DNA from: WTAW01 sp050115915
Lineage (GTDB): Bacteria; Acidobacteriota; Aminicenantia; Aminicenantales; Aminicenantaceae
DNA length: 12,759 nucleotides
Direction of reading: 5' to 3'
NCBI GenBank assembly: GCA_050115915.1
Contig: JASFPP010000107.1
Span: 1 to 12,759, forward strand
Part shown: in pieces, positions 7,114-12,759 of the stretch
How the letters are laid out: each line of letters starts with the position of its first letter
Position numbering within the stretch: the stretch's first letter is position 1
The notes under the pieces: generated by a model
The model's input: the letters and a program-made list of their open reading frames with translations, nothing else
Databases searched by the model: none
What the model was told of the DNA's origin: nothing
Program-made: the position numbers and the translations under genes

Positions 7114-7130
7114 TTTTGTGTAACACAAAA
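7114..7130 (-). promoter_or_regulatory. Perfect 8-1-8 palindrome upstream of gap, candidate operator
   Basis: TTTTGTGT and ACACAAAA flank a single central base, 29 bases before the gap ATG. Immediately downstream is TATACA, a possible -10, but no good -35 lies at the right distance. TATACA occurs three times between the palindrome and the gap start. The symmetry and position suggest a transcription-factor site controlling the glycolytic operon; the protein is unknown. Half-sites of the TTGTG type occur in Rex and CRP-family operators, but the spacing here does not match either. Confidence 0.5.
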
Positions 7131-7175
7131 CCTGCCCTAAATCAACAAGATCAAGAGAAACATAAAAAGGGGATT

Positions 7176-7238
7176 AAATAGGGGTCAGGCACCGCCTTCC
7201 AGGGGTGAGGAAAAAGTGGACCTGGCACCTATTTTTTT
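7176..7238. repeat. REP-like inverted-repeat element in the divergent spacer
   Basis: AAATAGG (7176-7182) and CCTATTT (7228-7234) are inverted ends of a 59-base block. Inside each end is a GGCACC-containing motif: GGGGTCAGGCACC (7181-7193) and TGGACCTGGCACC (7217-7229). A further pair, CCAGG (7199-7203) and CCTGG (7221-7225), could make an inner hairpin. A run of seven T residues follows (7232-7238). From memory, GTCAGGCACC-type sequences with AT-rich flanks are widely scattered in genomes that carry REP-associated tyrosine transposases. No transposase is in the window. Because no rightward gene precedes it, it is unlikely to be a plain terminator. Confidence 0.45.
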
Positions 7239-7306
7239 AAGAAACTGTTTTCCGAACTGTTCTATCGAGGAACGGACCCTACGTCTCGCTAATTGCCGGT
7301 GAATTG

Positions 7307-7315
7307 TGATAAAAT
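7307..7315 (+). promoter_or_regulatory. Possible extended -10 promoter for nnr
   Basis: TGA-TAAAAT (7307-7315) matches an extended -10 (TGnTATAAT) with one mismatch. No good -35 is seen at 17 bases. Initiation near 7322 would give a leader of about 38 bases before the nnr ATG. Confidence 0.3.
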
Positions 7316-7359
7316 TCTTTGGGCTTTGAATAGAATATCGATCATATAAAGGAGATGGG

Positions 7360-8925
7360 ATGAAAGTATTAACCTCCGCTCAGATGAAGGCGATAGACAG
7401 GACTGCGATCGAAGATCTCGGAATCATCGGACCTATTCTCATGGAAAACGCGGGGCTTCAAATCGCCATGGAAATTATGGATTGTTTTCCCGATATTGAT
7501 TTTGAAGAAATTGTCATAATCGCGGGAAAGGGAAACAATGGCGGAGATGGTTTTGTTGTAGCCCGCCATCTGCACAATCAGGGGTGTCGACCCCATGTCC
7601 TTCTCCTGGCAAGAATGAAAGAGCTAGAGGGGGATGCCTCTCTAAATGCCAAAATTGCCCACAAGATAGGTATCAAGATATCCGAAGCCCCCGCAGAGAA
7701 AGAGTGGCGTATTCATAAGAGAGCTCTCAAAAAAGCGACCATAGTACTCGATGCCATATTTGGAACAGGCCTTACCAAGCCCGCAGAGGGGCTTTATGCC
7801 AAGGTCATTGAAGACATCAATAAATCCGAAGCGTACACGATCGCTGTGGATATTCCCTCGGGGCTTTCATCTGACAGCTTCCAGATTATCGGCCCCTGTG
7901 TGGAGGCTGACCTCACGATCACCCTGGCAGCACCCAAGATCGCCCATGTTTTTCCACCCGCAGAGGAGATAGTGGGTGAGTTGGTTGTGGCAGACATCGG
8001 TGTGCCTCCTGAGCTCTTTGAAGATGACCGATTGAAACTGGAGTTGGTCGAAGAAGAACGAATAATTCCCTACTTTTTGCCGAGAAAGAGCGATACTCAT
8101 AAGGGAAATTATGGACATCTGTTTATCCTGTCGGGATCGCTCGGAAAAACGGGGGCAGCCGTGATGGCAGGAAAGGCGGCACTGAAGATGGGGGCAGGGC
8201 TTGTCACCATCGGAACACCTCAGAGTTGTCTGCCGATCGTGGCTCGTGCCATGGCCGAACTGATGACAGAGCCACTGCCCGAAACTCCGAAGAAGACGCT
8301 CTCCGCGGATGCCATCGATAGATCCCTTGAATTGCTCCAGGATAAGGACGCCCTGTTGTTGGGGCCGGGTCTCTCGACACATCCCTCTACGGCCGAGTTC
8401 GTGAAAGCTCTTCTTACTCGTGTCAAAGTTCCTGCGGTCCTGGATGCCGATGCTTTGAATATCCTGGCCGATGAACCGGAGCTTCTAAAAGCTTTGAAAA
8501 AAACGGCCATCGTGACTCCGCACCCGGGTGAATTTGCCCGGCTTCTCAGTCTGTCAACCAAGGACGTTGTGGAGAAAAAACTTGATCTGGCACCCAGGTT
8601 TGCCGAGGAGTACGGTGTCTTTTTAGTTCTCAAGGGTTATAGAACCCTCATCTGTACTCCTGATGGAAAAACCTACATCAACCCTACTGGAAATCCTGGA
8701 ATGGCCACAGCGGGTACAGGAGATGTGCTCAGTGGTATGATCGCCTCTATGATCATCCAAGAAAAGGACCCGCTCCTGGCCACTTTGGCAGCCGTTTTTG
8801 TTCATGGCCTGAGCGGTGATATCGGCACACAGAGAATTGGAGAGAAAGCTCTCACAGCGGGAAAGCTGATCACTTATCTGCCGGCAGCCATTAAAAGCCT
8901 TTCATCTTATTATTGGCCTGGATAG
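7360..8925 (+). CDS. nnr: Bifunctional NAD(P)HX epimerase / ADP-dependent NAD(P)HX dehydratase
   Basis: This 521-residue cytoplasmic enzyme repairs hydrated, inactive NADH and NADPH. The N-terminal YjeF_N domain (about 1-215) carries the epimerase motifs GKGNNGGDGFVVARH (56-70), DAIFGTGL (131-138) and VDIPSGLS (163-170), and interconverts the R and S hydrates. The C-terminal ribokinase-like domain (about 235-515) carries KGNYGHLFILSGS (248-260), VLDADALN (360-367), TPHPGEFARLL (386-396) and the catalytic ATAGTGDVLSGM (449-460, Asp455), and dehydrates S-NAD(P)HX using ADP or ATP. Both domains are intact. GGAG stands just before the ATG. The gene diverges from gap, whose product is a known source of NADHX, and is followed nine bases later by tsaE. 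Confidence 0.96.
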   Translation: MKVLTSAQMKAIDRTAIEDLGIIGPILMENAGLQIAMEIMDCFPDIDFEEIVIIAGKGNNGGDGFVVARHLHNQGCRPHVLLLARMKELEGDASLNAKIAHKIGIKISEAPAEKEWRIHKRALKKATIVLDAIFGTGLTKPAEGLYAKVIEDINKSEAYTIAVDIPSGLSSDSFQIIGPCVEADLTITLAAPKIAHVFPPAEEIVGELVVADIGVPPELFEDDRLKLELVEEERIIPYFLPRKSDTHKGNYGHLFILSGSLGKTGAAVMAGKAALKMGAGLVTIGTPQSCLPIVARAMAELMTEPLPETPKKTLSADAIDRSLELLQDKDALLLGPGLSTHPSTAEFVKALLTRVKVPAVLDADALNILADEPELLKALKKTAIVTPHPGEFARLLSLSTKDVVEKKLDLAPRFAEEYGVFLVLKGYRTLICTPDGKTYINPTGNPGMATAGTGDVLSGMIASMIIQEKDPLLATLAAVFVHGLSGDIGTQRIGEKALTAGKLITYLPAAIKSLSSYYWPG

Positions 8926-8934
8926 TTCACAAAA

Positions 8935-9345
8935 ATGCCGACACATATATCTCGATCTGAAGAGGAGACATTTCAGATCGCCCACGAGCTTTCAGGGAAA
9001 TTTAAGGGAGATGAAGTCGTCCTTCTGTTCGGAGAGCTCGGCGCAGGGAAAACAGTGTTTGCAAAAGGGATCGCGTCGGGCCTGGGCTTCAAGGACCATC
9101 ACCATGTTTGCAGCCCCTCTTTCACGTTGGTCAACATCTACCAGGCAAAGTATCCCATCTATCATGTCGACCTTTACCGATTAGGAAAGACCACAGAAAT
9201 ACAGGACCTGGGATGGGAAGACTATATTGGTCAGGGAATTGTGATCGTTGAATGGGCGGAAAAGCTTTCTTTTCCGCTTGATGCGGTTCAGGTCCACTTT
9301 GAAGTAGTAGGCGAAAATCAAAGAAAGTTAACGATTACTCTGTAA
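8935..9345 (+). CDS. tsaE: tRNA threonylcarbamoyladenosine synthesis ATPase TsaE
   Basis: TsaE is the small ATPase that drives the bacterial TsaBDE complex, which adds the threonylcarbamoyl group to A37 of ANN-decoding tRNAs. The 136-residue length is usual. The Walker A motif GELGAGKT lies at 33-40, the switch-like SPSFTLVNIY at 60-69, HVDLYRL at 77-83 and VEWAEKL at 105-111, all in the expected order. It begins nine bases after the nnr stop, without a clear Shine-Dalgarno sequence, and is probably cotranscribed with nnr; this pairing is common in bacteria. A partner tsaB or tsaD gene is not in the window. Confidence 0.96.
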   Translation: MPTHISRSEEETFQIAHELSGKFKGDEVVLLFGELGAGKTVFAKGIASGLGFKDHHHVCSPSFTLVNIYQAKYPIYHVDLYRLGKTTEIQDLGWEDYIGQGIVIVEWAEKLSFPLDAVQVHFEVVGENQRKLTITL

Positions 9346-9348
9346 GGT

Positions 9349-9377
9349 TTGAAATTCAGCAACAGTTTAGGTATAAA
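9349..9377 (+). promoter_or_regulatory. Near-consensus promoter for mscS-apt-permease
   Basis: TTGAAA (9349-9354) and TATAAA (9372-9377) are separated by exactly 17 bases. Transcription would start near 9384, about 26 bases before the mscS ATG. It begins four bases after the tsaE stop, so the three downstream genes can be expressed separately from nnr-tsaE. Confidence 0.65.
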
Positions 9378-9409
9378 GATAGAACCGTGAAGGGATATAG
9401 GAGGTAGGG

Positions 9410-10459
9410 ATGAGCATCATCAGCAAAATCTACGAGTACATCATGAGTAATATTTATCTTAAGTTTTTGTTTATTTTAGTTATCTCACTTATTGTGGCAT
9501 TTATAGCGAAGTTCATTTTAATCCAGGTTTTAAAACCGTTAGCCAAGAAGACAAAAACCAAAGTGGATGATTTGGTTATAAAGAGTATCTCTTCCATAAT
9601 TTTTTACATTATCCTTGCTATCGGCTTTAAAATTGGATTTCAGACCTTCCAATTCCAAGTCGAAATCTACAACAACCTTGTCGATACTTTCCTTATTTTG
9701 CTTGTGGTCGTTGCTCTGCTCAGGATCATCACCAGTCTTTCCAAGCACTGGATCAAAGACTGGGCTAAAAAGACAGAGTCAACGGCCGATGATCGCCTGA
9801 TTCCGCTGTTGCAAAAAATAATGAAGGCTGTTGTCATTGTCCTAGCTTTTATATTTGTTTTTGATGCCTGGGATATTGATATCAGTCCCTTATTGGCGAC
9901 AGCCGGAATAGCCGGTATCGCAATCGGTTTTGCTGTGCGAGATTCTCTAGCCAATATTCTGGGAGGAATCCAGTTAGTCATGGATAAAACGTTTAAGGTG
10001 GGAGATAAAATTCAGATCGAATCCGGAGAAATGGGGGTCATTTTGGATATAGGTTTAAGGAGCACCAAATTAAAAACGTATGATAACGAAGTGATTTATA
10101 TCCCCAATGGACAACTCGCTAATGCCAAAGTCAAGAATTTCACGGTGCCTGATCTTTCAGTCAGAGTGAATGTAGAGTTTGGTGTAGAATATGGGTCAGA
10201 TTCCGAGAAAGTCAGGCAGGTGGTTTTAGAGGCCATTCAAAAGATAGAAGGTGTGCTCGAGGAGCCTGCTCCTGTTGTCCAGTTTTTGAAGATGTCAGAT
10301 TTTTCATTGGATTATGTTGTCAGGGTGTGGGTTAAAGATTACGCGGAAGCTTTTGGAATGAAACTTTTGGTGACAGATGTTGTGTACAATGCGCTCAATC
10401 AAGCAGGGATCGGCATTCCTTTTCCCACGCGCACGGTATTCACAAAATCTATGGATTGA
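9410..10459 (+). CDS. MscS-family mechanosensitive ion channel
   Basis: The 349-residue inner-membrane protein should open under membrane tension to release solutes on osmotic downshift. Hydrophobic segments lie at about 17-41, 58-78, 90-108 and 135-153, more than the three of E. coli MscS, followed by the pore helix LLATAGIAGIAIGFAVRDS (161-179) and ANILGGI, with its alternating Gly/Ala packing. The beta domain follows: FKVGDKIQI (195-203), MGVILDIGLRST (208-219) and VIYIPNGQL (228-236). An alpha/beta cytoplasmic domain ends the protein. An AGGAGG precedes the ATG. The gene is well separated from tsaE by its own promoter and is followed by apt after 11 bases. Why a channel heads a purine operon is unclear. 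Confidence 0.95.
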   Translation: MSIISKIYEYIMSNIYLKFLFILVISLIVAFIAKFILIQVLKPLAKKTKTKVDDLVIKSISSIIFYIILAIGFKIGFQTFQFQVEIYNNLVDTFLILLVVVALLRIITSLSKHWIKDWAKKTESTADDRLIPLLQKIMKAVVIVLAFIFVFDAWDIDISPLLATAGIAGIAIGFAVRDSLANILGGIQLVMDKTFKVGDKIQIESGEMGVILDIGLRSTKLKTYDNEVIYIPNGQLANAKVKNFTVPDLSVRVNVEFGVEYGSDSEKVRQVVLEAIQKIEGVLEEPAPVVQFLKMSDFSLDYVVRVWVKDYAEAFGMKLLVTDVVYNALNQAGIGIPFPTRTVFTKSMD

Positions 10460-10470
10460 GGGGAGTGAGC

Positions 10471-11007
10471 ATGCTCGATAAAATCAAAGAAAAGATTCTC
10501 GAGGTGAAAGATTTCCCGAAACCAGGTATTGGATTCAAGGATATTACTCCTATTTTAGAGGATCCATCCTCATACAACATCGTGATCCAAGATCTTACAG
10601 CGTGGGCAAAGGCAAGGCGGGCTCAGATTATAGCGGGGATCGAATCTCGAGGATTTTTGTTTGCAGCACCTGTGGCCCATCAGTTAGGTCTGGGACTGGC
10701 CATCATCCGTAAAAAGGGAAAACTCCCACGGGAATGTGTGTGTGTGAAGGCACCGAATGAATATGCTGTGGAGTACTTCGAGATGCACAAAGATAGCATC
10801 CAAAAGAGACAGAGGGTTCTTATCATCGACGACCTCATTGCGACCGGCTCTTCCACTGTGAGTGCGATAAATCTCGTCAAGGAAATTGGGGGCGAAGTCG
10901 TAGGGTTTGCCGCTGTTGTGGACCTTCTATTTCTGGGAGGTGTGGATTTTATCAAGAAAATTCATCCGGACGTGGAGATTTTGTCCTTGATCCAGTTTGA
11001 GGAATAG
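10471..11007 (+). CDS. apt: Adenine phosphoribosyltransferase
   Basis: The enzyme makes AMP from adenine and PRPP in cytoplasmic purine salvage. The 178-residue sequence shows VKDFPKPGIGFKDITPIL (12-29), GIESRGFLFAAPVAH (56-70), RKKGKLP (80-86) and the PRPP-binding VLIIDDLIATGSST (116-129), all diagnostic for the family. A longer reading from TTG at 10456, overlapping the mscS stop, is possible. The ATG at 10471 has GGGGAG five bases before it and aligns with normal APRT N-termini, so I prefer it. It lies between mscS and a purine permease, with short gaps on both sides, indicating one transcript. Confidence 0.96.
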   Translation: MLDKIKEKILEVKDFPKPGIGFKDITPILEDPSSYNIVIQDLTAWAKARRAQIIAGIESRGFLFAAPVAHQLGLGLAIIRKKGKLPRECVCVKAPNEYAVEYFEMHKDSIQKRQRVLIIDDLIATGSSTVSAINLVKEIGGEVVGFAAVVDLLFLGGVDFIKKIHPDVEILSLIQFEE

Positions 11008-11017
11008 GAGAGTAAAA

Positions 11018-12364
11018 GTGAAAGCCTGGCTCAACCGGCAATTCAAGCTCGAAGAAAACGATACCAACATCAAGACAGAAATGGTGGGTGGGATCACCAC
11101 ATTCATGACAATGTCTTACATCATTTTTGTCCAGCCAGCGATTCTTTCCGCAGCGGGAATGGACCAGGGAGCTGTGATGTTTGCGACCTGTGTATCCAGT
11201 GCGATCGCGACACTTCTGATGGGATTGATAGCCAGATATCCCATCGCTTTGGCTCCTGGAATGGGACACAACGTATTCTTTGCCATCATCGTCTGCGGTA
11301 TTATGGGGTATTCTTGGCAAGTCGCTCTTGGTGCGGTTTTTATATCTGGAACGATTCTGCTCCTTCTTTCTTTGGCCGGCGTGTGGAAGACTTTAGTTGC
11401 TTCAGTGCCAGATTCGCTCAAACATTCGATAGCTGTTGGGATTGGGATTCTCATCGCATTTGTAGGACTTCAGTATGGAGGGGTGGTGATCAATGCTCCT
11501 CCGCCTCTGGCAGGGACTACAGATATTCTGGTTATTCTTGGCGACCTGACGAGTAAGCCTGTGCTTCTGGCTTTGTTCGGCGTGATTCTGACCGCAGCAC
11601 TCATCGTGTTGAAGGTCCGCGGTGCGATCCTTTTGGGAATTTTTGCCACCGCACTTTTGGGGATTCCTCTTGGGGTGGTCAAATATCAGGGGATCGTTGC
11701 TGCCCCTCCCAGCGTGATGCCAACGCTTTTAAAACTGGACATTTTGGGGGCATTACAAACAGGATTGCTCACAGTCGTTTTTATCTTTTTTTTCCTCGAT
11801 CTTTTCGATACGATGGGCACGCTCATCGGTGTGAGCGCACCGGCTGGTTTTCTGAAGAACGGGAAGCTCCCAAGAGCAGACAAGGCCATGTTTGCGGATG
11901 CCGTGGGAACCGTCGGAGGAGCGCTGATGGGGACGTCCACGGTGACGAGCTATATCGAGAGTGCTTCCGGAATCGCCCATGGAGCCAAAACAGGATTAGC
12001 CAATATCTTCACGGCCTTTCTATTTGTAGTAGCCCTATTCTTCAGTCCACTCACGGCAATGATCGCCGGAAGTATTGACTACAACGGTGCGATTCTGCGT
12101 CCTGTTATTGCTCCTCCTTTGATCATCGTGGGCTATCTGATGATGAAATGTATCGTTTTTATCAAGTGGGACGACCTGACTGAGGCCATCCCGGCGTATT
12201 TAACTATCATCATCATGCCCTTGACTTTTAGCATCACCGAGGGAATCGCTTTTGGTTTCATCTCATACTCCCTTCTGAAACTCGTCAAAGGGAAAGGTCG
12301 GGACGTTCACTGGGTGATCTATCTCTTTTCTGTTTTATTCATCATTCGGTATATTATTAAATAG
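11018..12364 (+). CDS. NCS2-family purine permease (AzgA/PbuG-like)
   Basis: This 448-residue polytopic inner-membrane transporter probably imports a purine base by cation symport. It belongs to the AzgA/PbuG branch: TEMVGGITTFMTMSYIIFVQP (20-40), ALAPGMGHNVFFA (77-89), YSWQVALGAVFISG (98-111), DLFDTMGTLIGV (261-272) and MGTSTVTSYIESASGIAHG (304-322) are all in order. The usual GMGLN near residue 84 reads GMGHN here. The GTG at 11018 has AGGAG seven bases upstream; a TTG at 10997 inside apt would add seven residues and is less likely. Its position 10 bases after apt suggests uptake of adenine or hypoxanthine coupled to salvage; the exact substrate is not readable. Confidence 0.92.
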   Translation: MKAWLNRQFKLEENDTNIKTEMVGGITTFMTMSYIIFVQPAILSAAGMDQGAVMFATCVSSAIATLLMGLIARYPIALAPGMGHNVFFAIIVCGIMGYSWQVALGAVFISGTILLLLSLAGVWKTLVASVPDSLKHSIAVGIGILIAFVGLQYGGVVINAPPPLAGTTDILVILGDLTSKPVLLALFGVILTAALIVLKVRGAILLGIFATALLGIPLGVVKYQGIVAAPPSVMPTLLKLDILGALQTGLLTVVFIFFFLDLFDTMGTLIGVSAPAGFLKNGKLPRADKAMFADAVGTVGGALMGTSTVTSYIESASGIAHGAKTGLANIFTAFLFVVALFFSPLTAMIAGSIDYNGAILRPVIAPPLIIVGYLMMKCIVFIKWDDLTEAIPAYLTIIIMPLTFSITEGIAFGFISYSLLKLVKGKGRDVHWVIYLFSVLFIIRYIIK

Positions 12365-12504
12365 CCGATTGTACAGGGTTCAGGGCGACTAAATATTGTA
12401 GGGTCTGTAACTCAAATGGACAGTTGGGAAATGTTCCCTCATGTTTATCTGTTTGTTCCCTGGATGGGGCATATTATAGGATATCTCTTGAGGAGATTGG
12501 ATAG
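12365..12504 (+). promoter_or_regulatory. Spacer with possible promoter for the GH3 gene
   Basis: TATTAT at 12472-12477 is a fair -10, but the -35 at 17 bases (CTGTTT, 12449-12454) is poor. A small hairpin GGGAA-atg-TTCCC (12426-12438) lacks a T-tract, so a terminator for the permease operon is not clear. Confidence 0.25.
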
Positions 12505-12759
12505 ATGGTGAATAATTCTCGGATATTTATAGGTCTCTCTATCTTTATAGTCATCCTGATGACCTTCGAGTGTGCGAAAACACCGCCTCCTGCACTAGAA
12601 CCGGGGATGACATTTGGATCAGCTGAGGCAAAATGGGTAGCAAACACCATGAAAGAGATGACGCTCGAAGAGAAGGTTGGACAGTTGATCGCCTGCAGGT
12701 ACACGGGCCGGTTTATCAATATGGACAGTCAATACGTTAAGGACCTTAAAACACTCGTT
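12505..12759 (+). CDS. GH3-family glycoside hydrolase lipoprotein (5' fragment)
   Basis: The first 85 residues of a larger exported protein are present; the rest lies beyond the right edge. A hydrophobic signal (about residues 6-20) ends in TFEC, so Cys23 may be lipid-modified. After a short linker, KWVANTMKEMTLEEKVGQLI (43-62) matches the N-terminal signature of family 3 beta-glycosidases and beta-N-acetylhexosaminidases (NagZ/BglX type). The catalytic aspartate region is not in the window, so beta-N-acetylglucosaminidase and beta-glucosidase activity cannot be separated. AGGAG (12491-12495) stands nine bases before the ATG. It follows the permease after 140 bases and is probably a separate transcription unit. 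Confidence 0.8.
   Translation, partial: MVNNSRIFIGLSIFIVILMTFECAKTPPPALEPGMTFGSAEAKWVANTMKEMTLEEKVGQLIACRYTGRFINMDSQYVKDLKTLV

Noticed and set aside
10456..10470. Longer apt start at TTG overlapping the mscS stop
   Set aside because: The ATG at 10471 has an ideal GGGGAG spacing and gives the normal APRT N-terminus.
10997..11017. Longer permease start at TTG inside apt
   Set aside because: The GTG at 11018 has AGGAG seven bases upstream; the extra residues are just the translated ribosome-binding region.
1..12759. CRISPR arrays, toxin-antitoxin pairs, phage or defence genes
   Set aside because: No regularly spaced repeats, integrase, transposase or nuclease signatures were seen on either strand; nearly all coding space is housekeeping or transport.

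Overview
The window looks like ordinary bacterial chromosome of moderate GC with tight gene packing. It reads as a Gram-negative or diderm bacterium: there are two lipoprotein-type signal sequences, an exported amidohydrolase, and near-consensus sigma70 promoters (TTGACA-17-TATAAA type) with GGAGG ribosome binding sites. The mix of exported amidohydrolase, GH3 lipoprotein and a mannosylglycerate-synthase-like glycosyltransferase would suit an Acidobacteriota/Aminicenantota-like or deltaproteobacterial lineage. That placement is a guess from gene content, not something the sequence proves.

Layout: everything left of about 7.1 kb is read leftward and everything right of about 7.36 kb is read rightward, so the region between them is a divergent control region. 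From the left edge, the leftward genes are: a 3'-truncated GT-A glycosyltransferase with its own promoter; a poorly conserved stretch holding a possible gene remnant; a small membrane lipoprotein with a duplicated 29-residue C-terminal repeat and a very strong promoter; an exported metal-dependent amidohydrolase; a 370-base intergenic stretch; then the lower-glycolysis cluster. In transcription order that cluster is gap - pgk - tpiA - secG - tRNA-Leu(GAG), with an 11-base gap, a 14-base overlap and a 4-base ATGA overlap between its coding genes.

The divergent region (7086-7359) holds a perfect 8-1-8 palindrome just upstream of gap, an inverted-repeat block resembling the REP elements that accompany REP-associated transposases, and a possible extended -10 promoter for nnr. 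Rightward come nnr (NAD(P)HX repair) and tsaE (tRNA t6A synthesis), a pair common in bacteria. After a near-consensus promoter come an MscS channel, apt and an NCS2 purine permease, packed as one operon; the last two form a purine uptake and salvage pair. A 5' fragment of a GH3 lipoprotein runs off the right edge.

Functional links: gap, pgk and tpiA catalyse consecutive steps of lower glycolysis. GAPDH is known to make the damaged cofactor NADHX as a side product, and the divergent nnr gene encodes the enzyme that repairs it. I found no CRISPR array, transposase gene, phage gene or recognisable defence system. The least explained pieces are the repeat-bearing lipoprotein with its direct-repeat promoter, the orphan reading frame at 999-1190, and the REP-like block.
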